This document shows, one piece after another, positions 45,665 through 53,952 of a stretch of DNA of 64,000 nt (its first letter is position 1; every line of letters starts with the position of its first letter). The position numbers and the translations under genes were made by a program. Source of the DNA: Leptonema illini DSM 21528 (GTDB lineage: Bacteria > Spirochaetota > Leptospiria > Leptospirales > Leptonemataceae); the NCBI RefSeq assembly GCF_000243335.1, contig NZ_JH597773.1, forward strand, positions 3,466,156-3,530,155, read 5' to 3'. The notes beneath the pieces were generated by a model that saw nothing but the letters and a program-made list of their open reading frames with translations, had not been told where the DNA came from and made no database searches.

Positions 45665-46015
45665 CTACGGAACGAAGGCATCCTGTAGATCGACGGCGCC
45701 CGGAAGGTTCTGGCCGTACATACGAACGCAGATGAGCGGATACTCCGTCATCGGGCACGGCGCAGACATGATAGCAATGACGCAACCGGCAAGGGCGTTC
45801 TTCTCCAGCTCATCGATCACAAACAGCGGAATGGGCGGAACGGACCCGCACTCCGAGCGCTTGTATTCGATGGCGACTAAGAGATCAATATTGGCCTCAG
45901 TCGGCTCTATCTTCTCGACGACGCAGGACGAAAGAAGCGGAACAAAAATAATCAAGACAAAAAACACAAAATGGCGCGTGCGGAACGGCTTACGCATATT
46001 TAAGAATCGCTTCAT
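45665..46015 (-). CDS. Small lipoprotein
   Basis: A 116-residue lipoprotein from the ATG at 46015. The n-region is long and basic, and the lipobox is LLSSC (about Cys31). The mature part has four more Cys (SECGS, GCVIA, PCPM, ICVR). It starts just past the stop of the CPBP-protease gene, so the pair is likely one operon. Function unknown. Confidence 0.6.
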   Translation of the reverse strand: MKRFLNMRKPFRTRHFVFFVLIIFVPLLSSCVVEKIEPTEANIDLLVAIEYKRSECGSVPPIPLFVIDELEKNALAGCVIAIMSAPCPMTEYPLICVRMYGQNLPGAVDLQDAFVP

Positions 46016-46017
46016 GA

Positions 46018-47226
46018 TCAAAACCTCATCGTATACGAGATGGGCATGAAGTTCACTTCCATCTTACTGCGTGAATGACGTCTGTCGGCCTTGTAGGCCT
46101 GGAATTGATAGGCGAAGATGATCACATCCCACCAGAAATGCAGGGCGATGCCTTCGCGAATATCGCCGCCGTTCTTATGCTGCATGAAAGCAAAGTAATA
46201 ACCGTACATCGTCTGCGGTAGAACGGAACCGACCGGAGCGCCACCCTGTAGATGCGCGAGGCCGAACAGCGTGCCCGAAATGAGACCGCCTGTGAACGGA
46301 CCGTGACGTCGCGAAAGCGTATGGTTCATATAGCCGCGAAAAAACGCCTCTTCGGCGACGGCGGCGTTCATAGACTGATAGACCGTTAAGAACTCCCGGG
46401 TGCCGTCGTTCATAAATCGATCGTTAACCAGTGTTGTGTCATTATACGGACCGCTTGATCCGATGGCGCCGGCAAGAACGGCAAGCGGCACATATACCCA
46501 GGGGCTTGAAAGATACTTCCATTGAAAAGGAGCGATCAGCAACTCTTCGATGCGCTCATCATGCCGTCCGGCGCCGGCGTCCCGATAGCTCGAATATACG
46601 GAATAAAAGATCGTGCTCTGCGCCATCAGCCCGTAAGCGCCCGCCATCTCGGTGCGCGTGTTGGTACGGTTGTATTCACCGTATTCGACCAGCGGATTTG
46701 TTTCGGCGATCTTTCCGTCTTTGATCATGCGCATCTGCCGATCGTAGGCAGTCTCAAGCGAAAAAGGAGCCATCGTATACAGTGCGTTATCTGAATAAAG
46801 AACGCCCTGTCTGGCTAACTCTCGTCCGAGCAGCACCTCTTCCAGATCATAGGTCACACGACGATCCTCGAATTCGATGTAGTCATCTTTAGAGGCAAGC
46901 GTGCCCGCCGATGCGATCGAGCCTGAAAAAAGCCCGAACTGAAACATGGCCGTGCCGTAGTTTCCGAGAGCGGCCTGCCCGAGTCCGGGCACGATACCGA
47001 GAAGAGCGGCCTTATTCGGGCTGATGCTGCCACGATGCGGCGCCGGAATCGAGCGATCCCACCAGGCGGGTTTTTCCGGGGCGGGTTGCGGCTCGTCGGG
47101 GCTCTGCGCGAAAAGCGACGTCGGCCCGACGAAGAAAGGCCCCGCGAACAGGAGCAAAGTAATAAGAGAACAGAGATATGTACGCTGCACCACGTCTTTA
47201 TTCCAATGACGGAGAAATCCCGTCAA
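46018..47226 (-). CDS. CPBP-family intramembrane metalloprotease
   Basis: Up to 402 residues. After an N-terminal signal or anchor (ending LFAQSP) and an N-terminal region of about 230 residues, the C-terminal part has the CPBP/Abi motifs: AAVAEEAFFRGYM (metal-binding Glu pair), FGLAHLQGG (His) and ALHFWWDVI (His). Such enzymes cleave prenylated or signalling substrates in the membrane, or act in self-immunity. The frame opens with TTG at 47226; GTG codons near 47193 are alternative starts. The N-terminal half is unlike other CPBP proteins I know. Confidence 0.8.
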   Translation of the reverse strand: MTGFLRHWNKDVVQRTYLCSLITLLLFAGPFFVGPTSLFAQSPDEPQPAPEKPAWWDRSIPAPHRGSISPNKAALLGIVPGLGQAALGNYGTAMFQFGLFSGSIASAGTLASKDDYIEFEDRRVTYDLEEVLLGRELARQGVLYSDNALYTMAPFSLETAYDRQMRMIKDGKIAETNPLVEYGEYNRTNTRTEMAGAYGLMAQSTIFYSVYSSYRDAGAGRHDERIEELLIAPFQWKYLSSPWVYVPLAVLAGAIGSSGPYNDTTLVNDRFMNDGTREFLTVYQSMNAAVAEEAFFRGYMNHTLSRRHGPFTGGLISGTLFGLAHLQGGAPVGSVLPQTMYGYYFAFMQHKNGGDIREGIALHFWWDVIIFAYQFQAYKADRRHSRSKMEVNFMPISYTMRF

Positions 47227-47268
47227 TCGATTTCTCTATATAGATCATCTGCCTCTAAGCAGAATGTT

Positions 47269-47724
47269 TTATTCTCCCACGATCGGATGCGGCAGCTTCA
47301 GTCTGGCAAAGCGACGCAGATCCTTTTCGGCGAACCAACCGGCGTTCATCTCGATGGCGTAGAGCGCCGGCGACGAAGAGCTGTAGATCCGCGCGCCGTC
47401 GTCGGGATCCATACGCTGCACGTCGACGAGAAAGCCCTGCGAATCAAAAAAGGCGACATCAAGGGGGACGAGCGTGTTCTTCATCCAGAAAGACTGGATC
47501 TTCTCTTCGGGAAAGACGAAAAGCATGCCCTCATCCTTTCCGAGGGAGGTGCGATGCATGAGGCCCTGCTGTCGCTCTTCTTTTGTGCGAACGACCTCGA
47601 CCCGGGCGGGAATGCCGCCGATCTCGATTTCGATGCGGCTTCGCGGCCACAGATCTCCGGAAACAAGAGAACAGGAGGATGCAAGGAAGAGCAGCAGTAC
47701 AATCGCCGGTCGGATCAGTGGCAT
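47269..47724 (-). CDS. DUF192 lipoprotein
   Basis: A 151-residue protein. The signal peptide ends in LASSC (Cys18). The mature part is a DUF192 domain: VEVVRTKEERQQGLMHR, DEGMLFVFPEEKIQSFWMKNTLVPLDVAFFD, which is the family hallmark. DUF192 function is not established. It stands alone, 43 bases upstream of the CPBP gene start on the same strand. Confidence 0.85.
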   Translation of the reverse strand: MPLIRPAIVLLLFLASSCSLVSGDLWPRSRIEIEIGGIPARVEVVRTKEERQQGLMHRTSLGKDEGMLFVFPEEKIQSFWMKNTLVPLDVAFFDSQGFLVDVQRMDPDDGARIYSSSSPALYAIEMNAGWFAEKDLRRFARLKLPHPIVGE

Positions 47725-47871
47725 AGAACTCTCTTAGCCGGATCAGAGCGGCTGGCAAGCAAAACTGTGTCCCATATTTTCGGATGCCGCAGAGTGCTTC
47801 TGATCAAGCCCGTTCGAGTCCGCACTGGCTCACGCCAACCCGCGCTCTATACGCTTTGTGCGCTTAACGAA

Positions 47872-47902
47872 AACGGGCCGCCTCTGATGCAGGCGACCCG
47901 TT
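47872..47902 (-). terminator. Terminator of the LPP20-like lipoprotein gene
   Basis: On the minus strand an imperfect stem (six pairs AACGGG/CCCGTT, one mismatch, then five pairs CGCCT/AGGCG, seven-base loop) is followed by TTTTCGTT. It lies about 68 bases beyond the stop at 47970. Confidence 0.65.
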
Positions 47903-47969
47903 AGCCGACGATACTCAAGCGGATGTCAGGCAGCCATCGAACCAACGCAGCCACCCGTTCTTCTAAAGC

Positions 47970-49241
47970 TTACTGGAAGTGCAGGATGATCTCACCGCGC
48001 TTCACCGCATCGACGACGATCTTTTTGCCCGTATCACGCACGACAAAGAACATGCGCGGATCTTCGCCATAAAAAGCGAGCGTATCACGCAGCGCAAACT
48101 CACGTCCCGGATACGTCACCTCCCAGATCAGCTCGTTTGAGTCGGCGCTGATCTCGTTCACCTCTTTTACGGCGGTACGCTCGACCAGGTCGTCGCGGAA
48201 CGTTCCGGCGCCTTTCTGATCGAGTCCGCGTACACGCATGACGATGACGTTATTGCGCGTCATCTCGGACCACTTCGATTTCAGAGTACTGTCGAGAAAC
48301 TTTGCAAATCCACCTGGTTGCTTGATCGGATCCTTCGCCGTTCCGACAGAGAATCGAATCACTGAAGCCTGCGCGGCCGCTATATCGGTCACATGCGCTC
48401 CGCCCATCGCTTCACGATAGCTTCCAAGCACGCTGCCGCGTCCCCAGAGCGCAAGGATCGTCAGCGTTCCGGTCGCCTGATAACTTTTCATCTGCGGTTG
48501 TGCCGATGCCTGCGGGTTGGAATCGATCGTCCCGATGACAAGCACGTCAGCGCCCGCTGCCATGGCGCGATCTTTCAAAATATCGGGCAGTTTGGACGGA
48601 TCGGCGGCTGCCAGCTCTTCGTTGAAGCCGCCGGTGACGACCGATCGCGAATCGATGATTGTATAACCCTTCGAGATCAGGAAGTTCTGCAACTGAGACG
48701 ACGCCTGTCCGCTGCGCGAGGTGAAGCCTTCGACTTTTTTGGCGGCGCCGGCAAGGTTGTACTCTTCGCGAATCAGAATCATGACTTTAGGGTTACCGAC
48801 AAGCTTCTTCATCGTGTCGATCGTGCTCTGGATATCGACCTTGCTGACGTTGAAGCGCACGAAAAGCTTCATCATCTTGATCGTATCAAGCATGTATTCC
48901 TTTTCGTCGATGATCTGATCGTTCTTGCAGATGCCCTGAGCCTGAGCAAAGATCTCTGTGCCCGTCGACTGTCCGTCGCCGACGCCGCTATGGGCGGCCA
49001 CGGTGCTGCCGATGCATTTCTCAACGGCCTTACGGCAGGCATCTTCTTTCGCCTTCATACGAGTAGCCGATACGCTTGTGAACAGAGGGGCCTCGCCGTA
49101 GACGGTGATCTGCCCGTTTAAACATTCGGATTGAAAACTGCCGCGCTGACCGGAATCGTCGGTCGTGCTTCCGCTGCCGCAATGAGCGGTAAATGCAAGC
49201 ATCAGGGCAAGGCCTGCGCTCAGAACAAGAGGTCTTTTCAT
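47970..49241 (-). CDS. Lipoprotein with LPP20/FlgT-like N-terminal domain
   Basis: A 423-residue lipoprotein from the second ATG of a pair (49241), with GGAGCT just upstream. The signal ends in a loose lipobox (FTAHC). The mature N-terminus has GQITVYGEAPLF, then AKEDACRKAVEKCIGSTV, the LPP20/FlgT-type fold with its early Cys-containing helix. A second mixed domain follows (DVLVIGTID). Function is unknown. FlgT-like domains are linked to flagellar or envelope proteins, which is only a hint. Confidence 0.7.
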   Translation of the reverse strand: MKRPLVLSAGLALMLAFTAHCGSGSTTDDSGQRGSFQSECLNGQITVYGEAPLFTSVSATRMKAKEDACRKAVEKCIGSTVAAHSGVGDGQSTGTEIFAQAQGICKNDQIIDEKEYMLDTIKMMKLFVRFNVSKVDIQSTIDTMKKLVGNPKVMILIREEYNLAGAAKKVEGFTSRSGQASSQLQNFLISKGYTIIDSRSVVTGGFNEELAAADPSKLPDILKDRAMAAGADVLVIGTIDSNPQASAQPQMKSYQATGTLTILALWGRGSVLGSYREAMGGAHVTDIAAAQASVIRFSVGTAKDPIKQPGGFAKFLDSTLKSKWSEMTRNNVIVMRVRGLDQKGAGTFRDDLVERTAVKEVNEISADSNELIWEVTYPGREFALRDTLAFYGEDPRMFFVVRDTGKKIVVDAVKRGEIILHFQ

Positions 49242-49386
49242 CATAGCTCCGATTAGACGGGCCCTGCAAGGAAAAGCAATAGTTTTTTGTAAGTCGGAGA
49301 TGGGCCGGCAGAGCAGCTGGTGGCCTCGTTTGAGTAATCCGATCGCCTTTCTGAACAATTGCCGGATTTCGCTTGCGCGGCGCGGA

Positions 49387-50379
49387 TCACCCCGTTTTCT
49401 TCGCGCGCTTCTGTGAATACATGCGTCTGTCGGCAATTTCAATGAGGGATTCGAGGCCTTCGGCATCTTCCGGAAAAGAGGCATAGCCTGTGCTTCCACT
49501 CAGTGTGACGGTCATATTTTCAAAAGAGAACGGTCTGGCAACCCGCTCGTCGATGCGCTCCAGAAGCCCCAGAATATCCATATCACGCTCCACTTTGTAG
49601 AAAATAATCCCAAACTCATCGCCGCCCAACCTCGCGACCGTATCGGTATCTCCCACAGCGGCCTTGAGACGCAGGGCAAACTCTCTGATCGCCGCATCAC
49701 CCGCCCTGTGGCTCAGCGTATCGTTGATCGATTTCAATCCGTCCATATCAATCATAAGAACGGCGAATCTCTCTTTTTGGCGAACGGCCTGAGCGAGGCG
49801 CTGGCGCATCCGATCATAAAACAACGCTCTGTTCGCCACATCGGTCAGGTGATCGTATGTGGCGCGACGGAACATCTCGTCAGATTCAAAGCGAGCGGCG
49901 TTATACATGGAAGATGCGATCAGATCAGAGATCAGATTGAGCACTTCCATATCGGCTTCGTCGAAAGCATGAGGCTGCGCCGAAAGCACCTTAATGACGC
50001 CGACGACGATATCGCCATCCTTGAGCGGCATAACGATCATGGATCGAAGACCAACCTTGCGGCATGCCTCCCTGTCGACTCGTGAATCTGACTCAGAGTC
50101 CTTGCAAAGCAAAGCCTCTCCTACGGTAACGCAAAGACCTGAAAGACTGCCATGTACCGGAACACGCAGACCCAGCTGTCCCTCTGCAATGCCTGATGCA
50201 GCCCTGTAAACCATATCATCGCCTTCAGCCAATTCAATCACCGCTCCGTCGGCCTTCATCAGAGTCTGCATGCGCATCACAACGAGAGCCATGACGGCGC
50301 CAAGGTCCAGCCCGAGCCTCACAACCTCGGTTTGAATCTGAATGATTCGAAGCATCTTTTCGGGGAGAATACTCATCAT
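49387..50379 (-). CDS. GAF-GGDEF diguanylate cyclase
   Basis: A 330-residue cytoplasmic protein. A GAF domain (about 15-165, with the ending GVIKVLSAQPHAFDEADMEVL) precedes a GGDEF domain (about 175-325). The active-site sequence VARLGGDEFGI is intact and the substrate region DHLTDVANRALFYDRM is normal, so c-di-GMP synthesis is expected. The RxxD inhibitory site is not seen. It could be antagonised by the GGDEF-EAL protein at 16771. Confidence 0.93.
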   Translation of the reverse strand: MMSILPEKMLRIIQIQTEVVRLGLDLGAVMALVVMRMQTLMKADGAVIELAEGDDMVYRAASGIAEGQLGLRVPVHGSLSGLCVTVGEALLCKDSESDSRVDREACRKVGLRSMIVMPLKDGDIVVGVIKVLSAQPHAFDEADMEVLNLISDLIASSMYNAARFESDEMFRRATYDHLTDVANRALFYDRMRQRLAQAVRQKERFAVLMIDMDGLKSINDTLSHRAGDAAIREFALRLKAAVGDTDTVARLGGDEFGIIFYKVERDMDILGLLERIDERVARPFSFENMTVTLSGSTGYASFPEDAEGLESLIEIADRRMYSQKRAKKTG

Positions 50380-50500
50380 ATATCAATAATCAGAGGAGAT
50401 ATGTGCGTCAATTCATGAAACCTATTTCGAAATTCTACCGAGTCATAGTTCGAGAATTGCCAAAGAGCCGTATTCCTGAGAGTCAACGGCACTCTGGGGG

Positions 50501-50638
50501 ATGAAACAACAGTCTGGCCAGGCGCAGGCCGCCCCGACGCCGGCGACGATCTTTTCGCTCTTTCATGACGGACGCTTCGTAACGACCGATCTCAGCGTCT
50601 GCATGGATAGCCGGTTCGACAGGATTGTGGGAGGGTGA
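50501..50638 (+). pseudogene. Remnant of a YoaP-like N-acetyltransferase C-terminus
   Basis: A 45-codon frame beginning GGGGGATG ends in TIFSLFHDGRFVTTDLSV and then DSRFDRIVGG. Its C-terminus resembles the C-terminal domain of YoaP-type GNAT proteins (pattern ..F..FY.DGKFVT.E..), but the acetyltransferase domain that should precede it is missing, with an in-frame TGA seven codons upstream. A short free-standing gene cannot be excluded. It forms the left edge of the toxin-antitoxin region. Confidence 0.4.
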
Positions 50639-50650
50639 ACTTTTTCGTGT

Positions 50651-50665
50651 GGACAAAGTCCGGAC
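50651..50665. promoter_or_regulatory. Palindromic candidate operator of the DUF1778/GNAT pair
   Basis: GGACAAAGTCCGGAC contains GGAC-AAA-GTCC and the overlapping palindrome GTCCGGAC, 19 bases before the antitoxin ATG at 50684. TacA-type antitoxins repress their own promoter, so this is the best operator candidate. Confidence 0.4.
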
Positions 50666-50683
50666 GTATGCCATCATTGCATC

Positions 50684-50959
50684 ATGGCCCTTCGAGAAAC
50701 CACCAAGCAGGACCGAATCGAGCTCAGAGTCAACCAGCGCCAGAAGGCCCTCATAGAAGAGGCGGCGAGTCTGAGCGGCATGAGTTTAAGTTCCTACATG
50801 CTTGCAAAAGCGCTCAAATCGGCGCGACAGGAGATCCAGGAAGCCGAAATCATCCGGCTTTCTGATCGTGATCGCGATCTGTTTCTCAAAGCTCTGGATA
50901 CGGCCCCAAAACCCAGCGCCAGACTAAAGAAAGCGGTAAAAAGGTTTCACGACCGGTGA
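50684..50959 (+). CDS. DUF1778 (TacA-type) antitoxin
   Basis: A 91-residue ribbon-helix-helix antitoxin of the DUF1778 family: RIELRVNQRQKALIEEAASLSGMSLSSYML, then a C-terminal helix that masks the toxin active site. Its stop overlaps the toxin GTG by four bases (GTGA). It would neutralise the GNAT toxin and autoregulate the operon. Name by family only. Confidence 0.88.
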   Translation: MALRETTKQDRIELRVNQRQKALIEEAASLSGMSLSSYMLAKALKSARQEIQEAEIIRLSDRDRDLFLKALDTAPKPSARLKKAVKRFHDR

Positions 50960-51459
50960 GTGAATTTCGGATTGTCCCGTTTTCCAGAGCGATCGACCTG
51001 CAACAGTTCGACGCCGGAGTCGATGCGCTGACCGAGTATCTCAAGAAATATGCCCGACAGAATCAGGACAGAGGCATCGGCAGGACCTACGTACTGACAG
51101 ACTCCAACAACAGAGCCATCGGATACTACGTTGTGAGCATGGCCGAAGTCTCATTCGCATCCTTGCCCGACTTGGTTAAAAAGCGTGTTCCTCGCTATCC
51201 TTTACCTGCAATGCGAATTGGAAGACTTGCCGTCGATCATCGCTACCGCGGCCAGAAACTCGGCGAGATGCTTCTCGTAGACGCTTTGCAACGCTCCGTC
51301 AATCTGTTCCATCAGGTCGGTCTCTTTGCGGTGATTGTCGATGCGAAGGATGCGGTAGCAGAAGGATTCTATGAACACTTCGGCTTCAAGCATTTCGTCG
51401 ATCGGCCCGCCTCGCTATTCCTGCCAATGGGAAGCATTGTGAAAGCGTTTGAATCCTGA
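50956..51459 (+). CDS. GNAT toxin (TacT/AtaT-type)
   Basis: A 167-residue GNAT toxin. The acetyl-CoA loop is HRYRGQKLGEMLL (motif A), and the late AVAEGFYEHFGFKHF carries the conserved Tyr of TacT/AtaT. These toxins acetylate the aminoacyl group of charged tRNA and block translation. Translation is coupled to the antitoxin through the GTGA overlap. The pair is intact and probably functional. Confidence 0.88.
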   Translation: MSEFRIVPFSRAIDLQQFDAGVDALTEYLKKYARQNQDRGIGRTYVLTDSNNRAIGYYVVSMAEVSFASLPDLVKKRVPRYPLPAMRIGRLAVDHRYRGQKLGEMLLVDALQRSVNLFHQVGLFAVIVDAKDAVAEGFYEHFGFKHFVDRPASLFLPMGSIVKAFES

Positions 51460-51465
51460 GGCGAC

Positions 51466-51774
51466 TCAGGCCGATATCAAACCCAGTGCCTTCGCAGTTT
51501 GGATGCTTTTTATATCTTTCTCATGCAGCCGTTCCGCTTCCTCCAGGTCATACAGATTTTGTAGATTGAGCCAGAAGGCCGCGGGAATCTCGAAGAACTT
51601 GCCGAGCTTCAGCGCTGTTTCAGCAGAAATGCCGCGTTCGCCTCTAACGATCTGCCCGAGGCGAGTCTGCGATAGGCCTGTCTCTTGAGAGAGACGGTAG
51701 ACCGATATCTCCATCGGAACCAGAAACTCTTCTTTAAGGATTTCGCCGGGATGTATATTCTTCAGTCGCTTCAT
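51466..51774 (-). CDS. higA: HigA-family antitoxin
   Basis: A 102-residue HigA antitoxin with the family opening HPGEILKEEFL and an XRE helix-turn-helix (ISVYRLSQETGLSQTRLGQIVRG). The normal partner higB would lie just upstream on the same strand, but only a stub is left there. The antitoxin is therefore an orphan, or acts in trans. Confidence 0.9.
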   Translation of the reverse strand: MKRLKNIHPGEILKEEFLVPMEISVYRLSQETGLSQTRLGQIVRGERGISAETALKLGKFFEIPAAFWLNLQNLYDLEEAERLHEKDIKSIQTAKALGLISA

Positions 51775-51785
51775 ATTCGCCTCAT

Positions 51786-51821
51786 TCAGTGATAGTCTGT
51801 GATCTCTACGTCATGCAGACC
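51786..51821 (-). pseudogene. higB: C-terminal stub of a HigB toxin
   Basis: Immediately upstream of higA, the minus strand reads GLHDVEITDYH followed by a TGA. The ending DVEITDYH is the typical HigB C-terminus, followed after 11 bases by the higA ATG, the usual spacing. An in-frame stop lies four codons before the stub, so the toxin body is gone. Confidence 0.65.
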
Positions 51822-51875
51822 TTGCCCTATCAACTACGGTAGACTGTATCGCTATTGAGCCAGCGCCGAAATCTA

Positions 51876-52766
51876 CTAAAGCAACCGAGCAATTGCGGCT
51901 TGATCTTGAGCAGAAATCTGCGGAACCCGCCTCTCTCGATCCTTTTTGATCTGATTTATTAGCTGGTCAAAATCATATAGGGTAACCTTACCGATGTCCA
52001 GACCGAGCTTGCGAACAGATAGCTTAAAAATGATGGATTGCCCCCTTTTTGGATCGAAAACCGTGGAAGTGGTTTCCTTGGGAAAGCTGTCATCAATCAC
52101 CATCCGTACATTTCGAAGTTCTGTCGCCTCCCATAGGAAGGTAAGCAAGGTCTCACGTCCAAACCAGCCAAAACCATTACTCTCCCAGTGGTCCTGTCGG
52201 TCCGTCGTGGCCCTGTCGCACAGTATCAAGATTTCTGCAAGTATCGTGTAAGGAAAATCCTGATAGGAATGAACCGCAATGATTCGCATAAAGAAGAGAT
52301 CATCGTAATCCTTTCCCCAATCCAAGCCCCAATCAGTATAATGACGCAAGTCAGCTATTCTGCCCTGAGATGAATTCGCAGCTTGCGCTAATGATTCGCT
52401 TAGCTGTTGAAAGCCATCATCGAAAGATCTACGGAAGTCAGCATAGAGTTTCTCTCTTAGAAAGAGAGGAATTTTACAATCATCAATCAAAATTGGGAGG
52501 AGTATGATATGACGCTCTTCAAGCTCGCGCATTAAACCTGCATTCAACTCCTTTCTGCACCACTCTGATTCGACTGCTGCTTTCGAAAGTACGATACACA
52601 AGTAATCAGCATTTTGAATAGCCTGCTGAATTCGGTCCAAGAGCGAATCACCGACTTTCAGTTCCCAGCGATCGAGCCAAACATTCATGCGCTCTTTGAC
52701 AAGCTCTACTGCGAGCTTATCGACAAACGCGCTATCAGTTCTCGAGTAACTAATAAATACCGACAT
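51876..52766 (-). CDS. Stand-alone TIR-domain protein (putative NADase)
   Basis: A 296-residue protein. The TIR domain (1-130) opens FISYSRTDSAFVDKLA, and the catalytic Glu of NAD-cleaving TIRs is E73 in SEWCRKEL. The BB-loop-like region (WELKVGDSLLD) is also usual. Residues 150-280 form a second domain that I do not recognise and that could sense phage or a signal. Bacterial TIR proteins cut NAD in antiviral defence. It sits in the toxin-antitoxin island beside a small membrane protein on the same strand and looks AT-richer than the core genome. Confidence 0.82.
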   Translation of the reverse strand: MSVFISYSRTDSAFVDKLAVELVKERMNVWLDRWELKVGDSLLDRIQQAIQNADYLCIVLSKAAVESEWCRKELNAGLMRELEERHIILLPILIDDCKIPLFLREKLYADFRRSFDDGFQQLSESLAQAANSSQGRIADLRHYTDWGLDWGKDYDDLFFMRIIAVHSYQDFPYTILAEILILCDRATTDRQDHWESNGFGWFGRETLLTFLWEATELRNVRMVIDDSFPKETTSTVFDPKRGQSIIFKLSVRKLGLDIGKVTLYDFDQLINQIKKDRERRVPQISAQDQAAIARLL

Positions 52767-52964
52767 TTGTTAACTCCACTCCGCTGATATTGTTACCGTC
52801 GCCTGCAAGGTGTACCCGAGTCCGGACGGTCCGGTCCATGGAATCCATAAACTCCAGACGTTATCTACGACCCATGTGCCTCGTCCTCTCGAGCCGAGTC
52901 CTAGGTGGCAAATCGGTAGTTATCGGCATGGAATAACGCAGTGGCTACTGGATGCGAGTATCGG

Positions 52965-53198
52965 CTATTTGATCCAGACCGAAATCAACTGCAGAGCAAA
53001 ACCAGCTATCAATGCAACGAGCCCGCTTTTTGTCCATATGTGCCGCTTGCTCTCTGCTCCCTCTTCGGCTTTCTGAATGTCGCCCTCGTCCCAGGTTTGA
53101 CCTGACGGGCGCCACGGCACCTCTTTCCACCAAAGTATGGACACACCCACGATATCAAGACATAGGCCTGCACTGGCAAAGATTGTACTGCTTTCCAT
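52965..53198 (-). CDS. Small two-helix membrane protein
   Basis: A 77-residue protein. Two hydrophobic helices (about 4-23 and 57-75) flank a charged loop with DEGDIQKAEEGAESKRH. The pattern LDIVGVSILWW near the start and GFALQLISVWI at the end recalls a widely spread family of small membrane proteins of unknown role. It is upstream of the TIR gene on the same strand, 198 bases away. ATG at 53198 is chosen over an earlier in-frame ATG at 53246. Confidence 0.55.
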   Translation of the reverse strand: MESSTIFASAGLCLDIVGVSILWWKEVPWRPSGQTWDEGDIQKAEEGAESKRHIWTKSGLVALIAGFALQLISVWIK

Positions 53199-53291
53199 CC
53201 TTCTACACTCTTCTCGACCGCTCTCCAGCGCTCGTCCCTTGTACACACTTATCTACGCACTTGTCAATAACAAAATATTGACCAAGGATAC

Positions 53292-53837
53292 TCATCCCCC
53301 TCTCACCAGCCGCTCCATCGCATCGATGGCAAGGGCATAGTTATCCGAAGTGCGGCCGATCTTCGCGCCGAGTATGCCGCCTTCAAGCAGCATGAAGGCG
53401 ACCGTGGCCAGCTTCTCTGTATCGGTCGGAGGCATCTCGGCGGCGGCGATGGCTGCGTCAAAGACGGACTTGAAACGCGCCCTTGCATCGCCATAGATGC
53501 GATGCAGGATGCGATGGAAGTCCTCGTCGACGTTGCTCATCTCCTGAATGAGATTGGCGACGGGGCATCCGCGGCTGAGATCCAGTCGTCCCATTTCGCG
53601 AAGGCTTGCGAAAAGGTTATCAAGATAGGGAGGCTCCACATCCGGAACGAGGATCTGCAGTCTCTCTTCCATCATTGCCATCGCCATCTCTTTCTTACTC
53701 TGAAAGAAATGATACATCGAGCCTTTGTTGATGCCGGCCTTGCCGAGGATGGCCGACAGCGACGCTCCCTGATAGCCATGCGTGAAGATCTCGTCGAAGG
53801 TGATGTCGATCAGTCGTGCCCTTGTATCGTGCCTCAT
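53292..53837 (-). CDS. TetR-family regulator divergent from qorB
   Basis: A 181-residue TetR protein from the ATG at 53837, which has GGAGG nine bases upstream; in-frame ATGs at 53846 and 53870 are weaker. The helix-turn-helix GYQGASLSAILGKAGINKGSMYHFF is typical, and the C-terminus (VAFMLLEGGILGAKIGR) suits the NemR/AcuR-like group. Two operator palindromes lie between it and qorB. Probably represses both. Confidence 0.9.
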   Translation of the reverse strand: MRHDTRARLIDITFDEIFTHGYQGASLSAILGKAGINKGSMYHFFQSKKEMAMAMMEERLQILVPDVEPPYLDNLFASLREMGRLDLSRGCPVANLIQEMSNVDEDFHRILHRIYGDARARFKSVFDAAIAAAEMPPTDTEKLATVAFMLLEGGILGAKIGRTSDNYALAIDAMERLVRGG

Positions 53838-53870
53838 TTTTCTCATCCTCCGAAAAAAATCCGCGCCCAC

Positions 53871-53919
53871 TTGACCGATCGGTCAGATTACACTATACTG
53901 AATTTGACCGATTGGTCAA
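53871..53919. promoter_or_regulatory. Two TetR operators with overlapping divergent promoters
   Basis: TTGACCGATCGGTCAG (53871-53886) and TTGACCGATTGGTCAA (53904-53919) are near-perfect palindromes starting 33 bases apart. For qorB, the -35 TTGACC (53871) lies in the left site and the -10 TATACT (53894-53899) 17 bases on. For tetR on the minus strand, the -35 TTGACC (53919-53914) lies in the right site, and TATAGT (53897-53892) 16 bases on. Confidence 0.85.
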
Positions 53920-53952
53920 GTCACTTATCACACCACCAGAGAGGATTTCATA

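Noticed and set aside
47800-47860. A stretch containing GTTCGAGTCC that resembles a tRNA T-loop
   Set aside because: The flanking arms do not pair into a T-stem or acceptor stem and no matching 5' half lies 70 bases upstream, so no tRNA gene is supported.
49242-49499. Longer start for the LPP20-like lipoprotein
   Set aside because: The extra 86 residues precede a clear signal peptide and lack coding character; GGAGCT before the paired ATG fixes the start near 49241.
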